The notes beneath the pieces were generated by a model that was given only the letters and a program-made list of their open reading frames with translations, ran no database searches and had not been told where the DNA came from. A program made the position numbers and the translations under genes. DNA of 64,000 nucleotides from Actinernus sp. WN-2022 (Eukaryota; Cnidaria; Anthozoa; Actiniaria; Actinernidae): the NCBI GenBank assembly GCA_030867875.1, contig JAOWCC010000655.1, positions 5,867,083 to 5,931,082 of the forward strand, read 5' to 3'. Of the stretch, positions 1 through 10,968 are shown piece by piece; the stretch's first letter is position 1; the number at the start of each line of letters is the position of its first letter.

Positions 1-434
1 GGCTACGATTACGAAACAAAGAGAGAAATGTAAGCTACAAAACTAATAGATATTTAACAATAGTACTTCGGATCCAACAGTGAGAGAATTGTACATATTA
101 TTGACTATTAAATTTTGTTGCCGATTGTCATCATCGTCACTACTGCTACTACTACTCACTAATACTCACTATAATTACTACTAACTAAGTACTACGGCTA
201 GCTAATACCTACTACCGACTGCTTCTGCTGCTGCTACTACTACATGTACCTACTAACTACTACTACTCACTAGTATTAAAACTAATAACTAGACTGGAGT
301 GAGCAAAATACAAATATCAAGTGTAGATGTCTGATCAGAACGTTTTGTTTGTTAACTTTGTCATATTATATTTTAAGACTGACGTACTTCCCGTTAATTT
401 ATGATAATTATTTTGACTTAAAACCCAACCCCAG
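1..434. repeat. copy A intron 2 (partial) with ACT/TAC microsatellite
   Basis: About 120-290 is an imperfect (ACT)n/(TAC)n tract holding one copy of the 110-bp unit that is amplified in copy B. The rest is unique intron sequence shared with B and C. No exon is seen here. Confidence 0.8.
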
Positions 435-632
435 GTCTCCCTGTTCCAACTCCTCCAAAATTTCCAAAGCAAGTGAAAATCATTCAGCAGACAAGGAAGA
501 AGAAAAAGTCATTCAGCTTGAATGGAGAGAGCGACAGCAGTGAGAGTAGTGACGATAGCGATGAGGAATGGAAACCTGGTGTGTCAGAAGAGACTATCAA
601 GAAAAACAAAATGATCAAGCGATTTATGCCAG
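435..632 (+). CDS. PRDM9: copy A exon 3, acidic/basic linker
   Basis: Starts after CCCCAG and ends at G|GTGAGA. Entry is phase 1: the glycine codon is split with exon 2. The product has a basic run (TRKKKKS, possible nuclear localisation signal), a Ser/Asp/Glu-rich stretch and the motif DSDEEWKP. That motif matches the DSDEEWTP segment just after the KRAB domain of human PRDM9. Confidence 0.88.
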
Positions 633-3600
633 GTGAGATACGTAAAATGAGCTTTTTACATAGAAATGCTTTATTGTAAGCAATTACTAAAAGAAAGAAC
701 GCAAGACACTGTGTTTTAAAAGTTATATACTATCACGCTATCGTAGTCACTCGACCAGCAGAAACAAAATCCAACTTTCATCAATCAGGTATAAACGAAT
801 TCACAACAGCTAGATTTCTACATTTGTTTTCAGTGCGACTACTGAAACCAGGGCCACTTAGACAACGAGAACTAAACACGTTGCAAAACGAAAATACAGC
901 ATTCCAAATACAAATCCATGCGATTTTCTTCATTCCAAAGACTTCGACTTTAGAGTTGTCTTTTTAATACCGGGTCAAACAACTCGAGCAAGTTGAAATA
1001 CTATTTTCATCTGCTCGACACTGATGGTCTCAAATAACCGTCAGTTGGAATGCTTTGTTTTATTCTGCAACGTGATTGGTTTTCGTTGTCTAAATGGACC
1101 CGGAATTTTATGAACGATAAACCTATCATCCTTTTCATGGTCTAGTAGAACGTGATAGCTAGTTCCCTACAGAATAGCTAGTTGCCGTTTCAGTGCTCGC
1201 AAAAGTTCGCCAGTTGCATGGATATTAGGTAATTCCCAACATCCGTGATTGTGGAAGCCGGACATAGCAAACACGGAATGAACAACACGTACCTCATCCT
1301 TCCATATCCTGAGTCTGTGGGTTATACCTCTCCCTCCCTTCCCCTCCCTCCCCCTCCCATTCTTGCTGCAGTCCTCGCCTCACTCCCCCCTCTTACGTAT
1401 ATCACCAATTGGGAGGGACGGCCAGCAGTTACGCGATTCATAAGTTATTGTTATCGATATCCTCTGACAGAATTTCGCCCAAGGAAGTCTTCAGCATATT
1501 CTGTAACAGAGAACACGACACAAAGAAAGGTATGTGCCACGAGCATAACATTGTAACCTGAGAAAATCAGATTACACGTTAGCCGACTCTGTAAAGTGCA
1601 GGTTGCCAGCTTGAGTTACTCGCGCAAGTAGTCGGACAATATTGTAAACATTTTGCATTGGTAATTTCTAAATGTAAACGACAAGAGTTCATGGTTAAGA
1701 ATATAGTCATATATGCCATGATTATAGAAACAATATATCACAAGCGAGTCAATCCTCCTGGCTAGCAAGAATATAATAGCAATTGCAGTATAGCCAGTGC
1801 ATTATTTCTCGAGCCATTAAACGTTATAGCCACAGCCACGCATATCTTCTTCGTATACAGTGTAGGTCGAATGAAAGTCAACTATTTATTGTATAAAACA
1901 TTACATCATATTGTAACGACCTGACCAATGCTGGAATAAACTTCTAAACCTCCAAACTCGTCCACACTGAATGTGAACTGATCTCCCTTTATATTATAAT
2001 TGGCCTTCCTTACATACAGTCACTCAGTGGAATAATAATATACGCTGTACGACGGTTGACTAATTAAACAAACACACACACACTGAATAGGTAACCTAAT
2101 TTATATCCGGAGTAAAGATAACATTACGTAACTAAAATACCACTTTACATCCTACATTCTCTAATCTACAAACATTACGTAACCGACACATTAAAACAAA
2201 CAACTTAACAATGAACAACATTAATTCAATTACGTAACACCTAATAATATTGTATGGCGCTCTTGTACAGGAATGTGACACTTCTCATAACGTGCAGTTC
2301 TACATATTATTAGCATCTTAAGAATAGCACAGTTCCTTAACTCTATCCAGGAATTCTTCTGTTTGGTACTAGTAAGTTTTAACAGCCTTTCGCAAATATT
2401 ACTGCGGCGATAATGCAAATAAGTGATATGATATGTGGAAAAACGAAAAGTTATCAGAATCAACAGCATTTCCCCTCTCCCACTTAGTTTTCCAGTAGCA
2501 CCTGCACGAGCACTGGTTTGAACAATATGCAGACAGCAGGGACTGCGGAGAACAGTCTCGCCGTCCCTGATTCTTGTGGGGATTCAGATTTTGAAGAGTT
2601 TGGAAGACTGGCGGATCAACTGGAAAATGATGAGTCCTTCTTTGATGTTCCAATAGAAGTTAGAGAGAAACAAAAACATGACACTGGGAGTAGATATCCT
2701 AAAAGACCGAGAGCTGCACACACGAGCTACAGAGAAGCTGAAGTCCCGGGTGATGATCACTACATGTGTAAGTAGAGGAGGCAGTACTTGTTATATTTTA
2801 AAATTAATAACGAAAATGTGTACTAAAATAGATGAACTCTGATTGGCTGTTACTCGTGTTTGCATACATACATGCATGCGAGGCTATGTAAGTCCGGATA
2901 ATTAAGCGAAATTAAGGATTTCTTACACTATTGTTCATCTTTATTTCATTCCCACAACTCACATACAGCCGTTACGTGTTACGTGCCTAAGCGTGTTACG
3001 AGTGTCGATATACCGATTCGACAAAGTCATTCTGCACAAATTTCTACCACTTCTAATCGACATCGCATGAGTTACACCTCTAAACCATGATACTAACCTA
3101 GATTAACCCAGAGAGCCTGGTACAAAATATGTCGAATGATTGCCCAATTCGCATAATAATGTTGCCATTGTCTGTAACTGCTATTGATTATAGAGACTAC
3201 CCCTTTCTTGGATTGGCCGCTTTTAAGACAAACTGAGCAAGTCTTTTAGGGCTGATTAGCAAAGTTCTCATAACACAGGCATAGTAGAGGAAGAAAAAAA
3301 TTGAGTTGGGGGCATTTATTTCAAATCCATGCAGGCTTCTACGGTAAGTAAAAAGAGTATTGTAGAAAGCTTGTAGCCGTCGTGGTCAAGTAGAGTACAC
3401 GGAGAAAATCGACCGGGTCGCTGGTGCTTTGGGAGTGCTCTGACCTTTGTCTATATCATTATTGTACATTGTCATTGTAGTTGTATAACGTGATGGTTGT
3501 ATTAGCTTTGTTAAAACTGTCCCATCTTTTTCACCCTGGTAACGGTACTGTTTTGGGAGTTGGGTGGTTCAGCACATGACGTTATGGTTACCATCGGAAA

Positions 3601-6600
3601 TGAATGAAAGATTGATGTATGATAGAATGCTCTGGGAAGATAGCTTGCAAGTTAGGTCAAATCGTGGGGGAAATCACGCGTAGTCCTGCGGTAAACCGCC
3701 AGGCCTAAGAAAGTAATGTTTTATAGTTAGAAGCCGAGTGGCGAATTTGACGGTCATCGCAAGTACATGCAAGTGGGTGGCCAAACGAAGCGCAAGTTGG
3801 AACCTTGCATTGACTTACGAGTCATTTAACTTGGCCAGGGCTTTACAGTCAAGAGATATTGTAAAAATATAATTTGGAGCAAAGAAAAAACACAAAGCTA
3901 TCATTGTGTGGAGAAGAAGGAAAGTATTTTCTCAACTGAGGGCAACGGCAACCAGATTTTTTTAGTTTGTTTAAATTAACTGTTAAGCGGTAATATTCTT
4001 ATGAAACTAAAACTGTGTGAAGTTTAAAAAACCTCAGAATTTCTTACGTGACCTGAAACAACCATAGGGGCTGATAAAAGTCAAGACCTGGATAATCCAC
4101 AGATCGAATTGGAATTTAGCGTGTTGGTATTTATGGAGGGAGGAAAACAGGAGAACTCGGAGAAAAACATTCGGTGCAAGGGCGAGATACCAACAAACTC
4201 AACTCACATATGGCGCCGCGTCCGGGAATCTAACCTGGGCCAGAGAGGTGAGAGACAAAGCGCTTCACTGCACCACCCCGGCATCCCAACTCTTTTGGCC
4301 CATCTGACGAAAACTTCTGTTGGTCAGGGAGGGAGTCCTAAAAATTATATTAAGGTGTGAATATTTAAAACAAAGTCTTGGCGCTGACAATCGTGTGACA
4401 TTTGTCGACTTCGCTAGTAAACGGTTTGATTGTTAAGAGAAGAATATTTTGAGTAGGTTACTCATGCAGAATCACTTCTGGTAGGAGCCCATAACTAGGA
4501 GCGTCCATCCCACATACTGGGCCTATGTCACAGCGTCCATCCCACATACTGGGCCTATGTCACAGCGTCCATCCCACATACTGGGTCTATGTCACAGCGT
4601 CCATCCCACATACTGGGCCTATGTCACAGCGTCCATCCCACATACTGGGCCTATGTCACAGCGTCATCCCACATACTGGGCCTATGTCACAGCGTCATCC
4701 CACATACTGGGCCTATGTCACAGCGTCCATCCCACATACTGGGCCTATGTCACAGCGTCCATCCCACATACTGGGCCTATGTCACAGCGTCCATCCCGCA
4801 TACTGGGCCTATGTCACAGCGTCCATCCCACATACTGGGCCTATGTCACAGCGTCCATCCCACATACTGGGCCTATGTCACAGCGTCCATCTCACATACT
4901 GGGCCTATATCACAGCGTCATCCCACATACTGGGCCTATGTCACAGCGTCCATCCCACATACTGGGCCTATATCACAGCGTCCATCCCACATACTGGGCC
5001 TATGTCACAGCGTCCATCCCACATACTGGGCCTATGTCACAGCGTCCATCCCACATACTGGGCCTATATCACAGCGTCCATCCCACATACTGGGCCTATG
5101 TCACAGCGTCCATCTCACATACTGGGCCTATATCACAGCGTCCATCCCACATACTGGGCCTATGTCACAGCGTCCATCCCACATACTGGGCCTATGTCAC
5201 AGCGTCCATCCCACATACTGGGCCTATGTCACAGCGTCCATCCCACATACTGGGCCTATGTCACAGCGTCCATCTCACATACTGGGCCTATGTCACAGCG
5301 TCCATCCCACATACTGGGCCTATATCACAGCGTCCATCTCACATACTGGGCCTATATCACAGCGTCCATCCCACATACTGGGCCTATGTCACAGCGTCCA
5401 TCTCACATACTGGGCCTATATCACAGCGTCATCCCACATACTGGGCCTATGTCACAGCGTCCATCCCACATACTGGGCCTATGTCACAGCGTCCATCCCA
5501 CATACTGGGCCTATATCACAGCGTCCATCTCACATACTGGGCCTATATCACAGCGTCCATCCCACATACTGGGCCTATGTCACAGCGTCCATCTCACATA
5601 CTGGGCCTATATCACAGCGTCATCCCACATACTGGGCCTATGTCACAGCGTCCATCCCACATACTGGGCCTATATCACAGCGTCCATCCCACATACTGGG
5701 CCTATGTCACAGCGTCCATCCCACATACTGGGCCTATGTCACAGCGTCCATCCCACATACTGGGCCTATGTCACAGCGTCCATCCCACATACTGGGCCTA
5801 TATCACAGCGTCATCCCACATACTGGGCCTATGTCACAGCGTCATCCCACATACTGGGCCTATGTCACAGCGTCCATCCCACATACTGGGTCTATGTAAC
5901 AGTGTCATCCCACATACTGGGCCTATGTCACAGCGTCATCCCACATACTGGGCCTATATCACAGCGTCATCCCACATACTGGGCCTATGTCACAGCGTCC
6001 ATCCCACATACTGGGTCTATGTAACAGTGTCATCCCACATACTGGGCCTATGTCACAGCGTCATCCCACATACTGGGCCTATGTCACAGCGTCCATCCCA
6101 CATACTGGGCCTATATCACAGCGTCATCCCACATACTGGGCCTATGTCACAGCGTTTTCACAAGTTAGGTTATTTTTAGAACGGTATCTCGCTATTCTTG
6201 GATTGCAATCATTCCTAAGGGAATAAAATCACAAACGCGTAGCAGCCGTGTTGTTGGTACAACAAAAGTAGCTAATGAGGCATCTTTTGTTCCTTCACTG
6301 TGCAATCCACTAATTGGCGGGAAAAGTGATCTAAAACTATTCCAACTTGTGAAAACGCTGTATATAGAAGATACGGACGCCCCTGGTTATGGGCTCCTGC
6401 TTCTGGCTAAAACCTGTAAATAATAATCGTTCAATGTCTAACATTATTAACAAAGAGAATAAATGCCTGATTTATCATACTCGTAGCTTGTACTATGTGC
6501 GCCACTCAAAACATAGCCCTACATAAAAAGAAAACACCCGGGGGTGGGTGGGTGGGGATGTGCCGCCCTGGTCCTCAAATGTCGACCTCGTTTAAGAGTA

Positions 6601-9502
6601 GTTTCGTGTTAAATTTGATACCCAGTTTTAGGGCCGGTTTGATTAATTTTAGAATTTAGCTTGCCAGGGATTACCAACACCTTCAAATTCTAAATGAACC
6701 ACACAAACTGATCTTCAAAAAATTATACTTTAACACAGCAACGAAGTGTGATGATGTGAATTGAAAAGGATTATTAGAATCATTTATTGCAATGTAACTT
6801 CCTTTGAAACATTTTCGCTTCTCTGAATAAATATCATACCCCGTTTCAAAGCGCATTAAAGGCATTTTTAAGTCTCAAATCGAAAATTGCTTTGTTTTCG
6901 TTCTGCATTGTGATTGGTTATTTTGTGTGATAGTCTGTGAAGACTGCCAAGTTCACCACTACGGAGAGTGTCCAGTACATGGTCCTCTGCACGTCATCTT
7001 GGATGCTACGCTTGCCACAAGTAGTTCAACAGCAGCACGAGCTTCTCTACCTGACTGTCTGGAGATAAAGACCTCATCCATACCAAATGCAGGCCTGGGT
7101 GTGTTTGCCAAATCCGCGATAGTAAAAGGAGCCAGGTTTGGACCATACCACGGCAGAAAAGTCAAACTCGACGACATGGAGATTGAAAACGACGGCAGCT
7201 ATATGTGGGAGGTAAGTTTATATCATTACCGCGGTGTCAATTTATCAGGTTTTAAAAGTGAAAGACTTATTCCTTTAATATGACTCAAACACTATCAAAC
7301 TGATAGTGGATTCACTGCATTCCCTATAATGCAATCCATGAGTAAACATGTAAACTTACGATCAGTGTTGCAGCACGACTACGGAGAAACCGTGTACGTT
7401 TTACACTCATTTAAAATACACCTATTTCAAATAAAGGTTTTCCTGGACAAACGCTATTTCCAGACCAAAAATGGATTGTGCATGGTTGGATTGTGGTTGA
7501 AGTCTGGTAAATTTGTTTCTTTTAAGACTACCCCTTATAGAGACTACCCCTTTCTTGGATTGGCCACTTTTAAGACAAACTGAGCAAGTATTTTAGGGCT
7601 GATTAGCAGAGTTCTCATAACACAGGCATAGTAGAGGAAGAAAAAAAATTGAGTTGGGGCCATTTATTTCAAATCCATGCAGGCTTCTACGGTAAGTAAA
7701 AAGAGTATTGTAGAAAGCTTGTAGCCGTAGCCAAATTTGTTTCTTTTTGGGTCAAAAACTTCAAGACGAATAGTAATGGTCTCCTGCCAATCGATTTTTG
7801 AATTAAACTGTAGTTTATCCGTTTCGCACAACTGGGTAATTACAACCACAATGCATTTCGGTCTTGGAATGTTGCTTGCCGTTTGTAATTGTCCGGGAAA
7901 ACCTCTCTTGAAATATGTGTATGTTCTGCAACATTCATTTTTGTTTAACAAACTAGGTAACGAAAGATGGAAAAGTCTACTACTTTGATGATGGATACGA
8001 TGAAACAACCAGTAACTGGATGAGATTCGTGAACTGTTCACGTTGTGAACGCGAACAGAACCTGGTAGCATTTCAGTACCGTGGAGAGATTTACTACCGC
8101 AGCTACAAGGACATTCCAGTGGGAACAGAGCTTCTGGTGTGGTATGGAGATAAGTACGCCGAGGATCTGGGGATATCAGTAGATACTGATACGCCGAAAG
8201 ATCAAGATCCCGTAAGAGGTAGGCAAGCTTTCGTTCTTCTCCGTATCATAATATATACATATAATAGGCAAGCCCTAAAAGCAAAGCTGTCAGATCCCAA
8301 TTGGCTAACGGGATTGGATCAGATAACCTATGATTCTGTAGAGCAAGCTACTGATTCCGATAACTGATACACTCGATCACAATTCCAGTAACCAAGAAAT
8401 AGTATGGCAGATTTAAGGAAAATTAAAGTGAAATTGGTGAAAATAATGCAACGTCATAATTGACATTTCCAATAGCGCATTCCCCCCTCCCCTCCCCCGC
8501 AAATGTTTTTTTTAGTTGTGATAATTTATGACTATGTAGGAAAGTGCAGTAAGTAAGCTGAATGTTTTCATGTCAGAAGAAATTAATATTATACATATCT
8601 ATTGATTATTTCCTGTAGGAAATACGCAGCGTGGATACAAATGCCTGAAGTGTAACAAGTGCTTCACATCATCCAACATGCTACTTAGACACGTAAAGCA
8701 TGTCTGCTTCATTCCACCGACAAAGAAAGAGTTAAAGTGTCAATTGTGCTTGCTGCAGTGTTCTACAGCGAAGGATCTCACTGAACATCTCGAGACCAGT
8801 CACTGTACTAAGACGTCACAGAGGGAGTGTCCATTGTGTAAGAGGTTGTCTACAACACACAAGAATATGATAAGGCACTTACGATGTCACACAGGGTATA
8901 GACCGTATGAATGTGAACATTGCAAAAAGACATTTAATAGGTCAGGTCATCTTAAAACACATTTACGTATCCATACTGGTGAGAAACCTTACCAGTGTAC
9001 ATACTGTGACAAGGCATTTAATGTGTCAGGTCATCTTAAAACACATTTATGTATCCATACCGGTGAGAAACCTTACCAGTGTACATACTGTGACAAAGCA
9101 TTTAATGAGTCCGGTCATCTTAAAACACATTTACGTATCCATACTGGTGATAAACCTTACCAGTGTACATACTGTAGCAAGGCATTTAATCGGTCAGGTG
9201 TTCTTAAAACACATTTACGTATCCATACTGGTGATAAGCCTTACCAGTGTACATACTGTTACAAGGCATTTAATGAGTCAGGTCATCTTAAAAGACATTT
9301 ACGTATCCATACTGGTGAGAAACCTTACCAGTGTACATACTGTGACAAGGCGTTTAATGGGTCATGTGATCTTAAAAGACATTTACGTATCCATACTGGT
9401 GATAAACCTTACCAGTGTACATACTGTGGCAAGACATTTAATGTGTCAGGTCATCTTAAAAGACATTTACGTATCCATACTGGTGATAAACCAGTTACTT
9501 GA
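435..9502 (+). CDS. PRDM9: PRDM9-like gene, copy A (5' end outside window)
   Basis: Join of six exons: 435-632, 1471-1529, 2488-2767, 6934-7211, 7957-8218, 8619-9502 (653 codons plus stop in view). Junction phases are consistent throughout and match copies B and C. Order: acidic linker, SSXRD-like motif, zinc knuckle plus PR/SET, three divergent and seven canonical C2H2 fingers. Vertebrate PRDM9 trimethylates H3K4 and H3K36 at sites bound by its fingers and directs meiotic crossovers; the same role here is inference from the shared domain order. The missing first 136 coding bases (exons 1-2 in B and C) should lie left of position 1, since 1-434 matches intron 2. No stop or frameshift is seen. 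The donor after exon 7 is the weak GTAGGC. Confidence 0.9.
633..1470. other. copy A intron 3
   Basis: An 838-bp intron, nearly colinear with intron 3 of B (855 bp) and C (851 bp). It holds a C/T-rich stretch at about 1329-1390. No other feature seen. Confidence 0.7.
1471..1529 (+). CDS. PRDM9: copy A exon 4, short linker
   Basis: A 59-bp exon between CTGACAG and AAAG|GTATGT, about 20 residues beginning EFRPRKSS. It converts the phase-1 end of exon 3 to phase 0. It is present at the same length in B and C, which supports it as a real exon. Confidence 0.8.
1530..2487. other. copy A intron 4
   Basis: A 958-bp intron. Most of 1780-2450 is missing from B but present, broken up by insertions, in C (for example 1990-2050 matches about 53822-53900). 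No gene or clear element inside. Confidence 0.65.
2488..2767 (+). CDS. PRDM9: copy A exon 5, SSXRD-like exon
   Basis: A 280-bp exon, phase 0 in and phase 1 out, ending at ATGT|GTAAGT. The end of the product, [20 protein letters not shown] then GDDHYM, aligns with the human PRDM9 SSXRD segment ([25 protein letters not shown]). SSXRD is a repression and protein-interaction motif in SSX and PRDM9 proteins. The first half is acidic and has no domain I recognise. Confidence 0.85.
2768..4032. other. copy A intron 5, first part
   Basis: Colinear with 33114-34431 (B) and, less completely, 56700-57726 (C). It contains at 3193-3395 one copy of the roughly 200-bp repeat that recurs in intron 6 (7526-7727). 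No exon seen. Confidence 0.65.
4033..4290 (-). mobile_element. tRNA-derived SINE in copy A intron 5
   Basis: Read on the minus strand it starts with a tRNA-like head (A-box-like GGTGCAGTG, B-box-like GTTAGATTCCC) and continues with the tail seen in the other SINE copies (CCAATTCGATCTGTGGATTA). The orthologous insertion is in B and C, so it predates the duplications. Confidence 0.8.
4482..6399. mobile_element. foldback element with 7-bp TSD, copy A intron 5
   Basis: Terminal inverted repeats AGGAGCCCATAACTAGGAGC and GCCCCTGGTTATGGGCTCCT are flanked by the direct repeat CTTCTGG (4475-4481 and 6400-6406). Copy C has a single CTTCTGG at the same place with no element. The inside is mostly the 31/32-bp VNTR plus about 250 bp. 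There is no transposase, so it is non-autonomous; the superfamily is not clear. Confidence 0.88.
4501..6153. repeat. 31/32-bp VNTR, about 52 units
   Basis: Unit GTCCATCCCACATACTGGGC + CTATGTCACAGC, alternating between 32 bp and a 31-bp form lacking one C. Variants include TATATCA for TATGTCA and CATCTCAC for CATCCCAC. Because 31 and 32 are not multiples of three and the unit lacks stops in the + frames, long meaningless ORFs run through it. Confidence 0.97.
6407..6933. other. copy A intron 5, end
   Basis: Matches B and C up to about 6890, including the left end of the GTGTGCCGC element (6552 on). About 0.4 kb present in B (roughly 36672-37092) is deleted just before exon 6. Confidence 0.65.
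6934..7211 (+). CDS. PRDM9: copy A exon 6, zinc knuckle and first half of PR/SET
   Basis: A 278-bp exon. The split Phe codon is followed by a C-x2-C...C...H zinc knuckle ([17 protein letters not shown]), as in human PRDM9 (CEMCQ...HGP). The SET fold then starts with [12 protein letters not shown] and [10 protein letters not shown]. The Tyr of GPYHGR corresponds to Tyr276 of human PRDM9, one of its catalytic tyrosines. Donor GAG|GTAAGT. Confidence 0.93.
7526..7730. repeat. about 200-bp repeat inserted in copy A intron 6
   Basis: Nearly identical to 3193-3395 in intron 5. It is bounded by AAATTTGTTTCTTTT on both sides (about 7509-7524 and 7732-7747), and copy C has a single such site (about 62546), so this is an insertion with a target duplication of about 15 bp. 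That length suggests a retroposition-type event (inference). Copy B keeps a version with its right end deleted (37718-37835). Confidence 0.7.
7957..8218 (+). CDS. PRDM9: copy A exon 7, catalytic half of PR/SET
   Basis: Contains [26 protein letters not shown] and [16 protein letters not shown]. The second Tyr of IYYR and the Tyr of VWYGD align with human Tyr341 and Tyr357; their spacing of 16 residues is the same. The donor is AGAG|GTAGGC, weaker than B's GTAAGT. Without splicing the frame stays open to 8366, adding about 49 residues with no fingers. Confidence 0.92.
8219..8618. other. copy A intron 7
   Basis: A 400-bp intron with a C-rich tract near 8484-8500. A segment of about 45 bp at 8223-8268 is shared with C and missing in B, between short GGCAAG repeats. 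The weak donor makes intron retention conceivable. Confidence 0.6.
8619..9502 (+). CDS. PRDM9: copy A exon 8, zinc-finger array (3 divergent + 7 canonical)
   Basis: After CCTGTAG|GA come a C2HC finger matching human PRDM9 finger 1, two divergent C2H2 fingers, then seven 28-residue fingers in 84-bp units from 8906 to 9493, followed by Val-Thr-stop. The residues at helix positions -1, 2, 3, 6 of the seven are RGHT, VGHT, EGHT, RGVT, EGHR, GCDR, VGHR. The rest of each finger is nearly constant (YQCTYC..AF....LK.HLRIHTG). All Cys and His zinc ligands are present. Confidence 0.95.
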
Positions 9503-9517
9503 ACTAATCACGAGGAA

Positions 9518-10186
9518 CTAGCCTGCGTCGCATCCGAACTAAACCTCGGTTAAGTCCGTCTGCGAATTAACGAACGCAAGCTTGTTTTGGACCCCCAGCG
9601 GAGTAGCACGATTATATGTACCCTCTAAGGCCTCTGATTGGTTTTTACTAATGGTCATTCTTACACGTCTTCTGAATGGCCATTCAACTGTCACAAGCCT
9701 CGGAGATTGTTATGATGGGCAGTTCATGTCAGAGGCCACTCGGTTGAAACTGTTCGTCAGCTGTTTACTTGGGATTTCTCGCCCTTTCGCACCTTTCAGT
9801 CGTCATTTCCCTGTGTTTTACTATCGGAGAAAGATAGGTTTATTTCAATTTCGGGTCAGGTTTTGAAGTAATGTAACATAATAGGCTGGCTGTGGTTTAG
9901 TTCTCCCATGCAGCTTGGAAAGATCTAGTATCTCAACTCCGGTCAACTGCTCTTGTTCTAGCAAACGAATCTTGATGTCAAACTGATATTGTACAGATGA
10001 AATTGCTTTTCTCAACGTGATCTGACATATTTTGAAACGTAAATTAGCCGTAAGTCGCACTGGTGACAGTTGAATAGCCACTCAGAAGACGTGTAAGAAT
10101 GAGCATTAGTAAAAACCAATCAAAGGAGGGTACATATAACCATGCTACTCCGCTGGGGGGTCCAGTTCGGATGCGTCGCAGGCTAG
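9518..10186. mobile_element. foldback element just after copy A stop codon
   Basis: Inverted arms CTAGCCTGCGTCGCATCCGA and TCGGATGCGTCGCAGGCTAG continue for about 150 bp each, with a 45-bp piece missing from the right arm. After copy B only the left arm remains (39544-39672). It begins 15 bp after the stop codon, so the 3' UTR of A probably runs into it. Confidence 0.75.
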
Positions 10187-10395
10187 CTAAAACAAACATT
10201 TATTTCGTAACGGACCAAAACAGTTAGGGCCATTTCTACCAGTTCTACGAGAGGAAGGTAATCGCGGTTTACCTAATCTGCGAAGTTCACAAAAACGTGC
10301 TATTCATTTATACGAGTACTCAAACTTCAGTTTGTGACCATTTATACGAACGTTCACGGCTTAGGTGAGCCGGGAGGCAAAGTTTCTCTCATAAA
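10187..10395. other. intergenic, no feature seen
   Basis: Unique-looking sequence absent after copy B. Nothing recognised. Confidence 0.5.
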
Positions 10396-10968
10396 TAGAG
10401 CAGTTTTCGATTGAGTATCCACGATTGCGTTTACTTTTCCACGTGATGAATTACTGGGTTCGTGATTGGCTCATTGCGTTTTTACTTGCTCGTGATTGGC
10501 TCATTGAGTTTTTACTTGCTCGTGATTGGCTCATTGTGTTTTTACTTGATCGTGATTGGCTCATTCTGTTTTTACTTGCTCGTGATTGGCTCATTGTGTT
10601 TTTACTTGCTCCCATGATTGGCTCTGCAATTGTTTTGGTTTACGACACTCAATCGAAACTCTCTAAATGTTTGGTTTTAGTTTAGCACTTGATCGCCTGA
10701 TAACTACAAGCCATTTCGGCACGGCAAATAAATAAGCTAAGCGTGTTATGTTATGTTATTATATTTTATTATAGTATTTGCTATTTTTTTCAGGGTTATC
10801 GTCGTTGTATGAGTATGTGCAACATATATATGTGTGTTTTTGTATATTGTATAAAATAAAATAAAAGAAAAAGATGTTTAAAATAAAAAAATAAAAATAA
10901 AAAATAAGCTAAGCAAACGCAAAACCAATCACCGAAGTGCTTGCGACACTCAATCGAAAACCGCTCTA
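10396..10968. mobile_element. MITE of the GAGCGGTTTTCAATT family, TA-flanked
   Basis: Ends TAGAGCAGTTTTCGATTGAG and CACTCAATCGAAAACCGCTCTA are inverted and bounded by TA, as in mariner-like MITEs. Relatives are at 22592-22842 and 40321-40767. No coding capacity. Confidence 0.75.
10461..10610. repeat. 30-bp tandem repeat, five units
   Basis: Five exact-length 30-bp units beginning CGTGATTGGC with one to two changes each, at 10461, 10491, 10521, 10551 and 10581, plus a partial sixth. Each unit has an inverted CCAAT. It lies inside the MITE and looks like local amplification. Confidence 0.95.

Noticed and set aside
1245..1556. ORF overlapping copy A exon 4 (and 32264-32587 in B)
   Set aside because: Only the last about 20 codons are the real exon; the rest is intron 3 with a C-rich tract.
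4501..6153. CRISPR-like array
   Set aside because: Units are contiguous with no unique spacers and the DNA is eukaryotic.
4525..6179. Open frames of 436-540 codons with repeated [15 protein letters not shown] protein
   Set aside because: They lie wholly in the 31/32-bp VNTR, are open in all three + frames because the unit has no stops, and sit in an intron of copy A. The same holds for 34815-35947.
7664..8071. Minus-strand ORF opposite exon 7 (also 37666-38115 and 62640-63098)
   Set aside because: Antisense shadow of the SET exon; the conserved residues are on the + strand.
8907..9521. Second open frame of about 204 codons across the zinc-finger exon (also 38821-39540)
   Set aside because: It is the shifted frame of the 84-bp finger repeat. 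Only the other frame gives C2H2 fingers and joins the upstream exons.
10425..10685. ORF with RDWLI.FLLA repeats
   Set aside because: Translation of the perfect 30-bp tandem repeat in a MITE.
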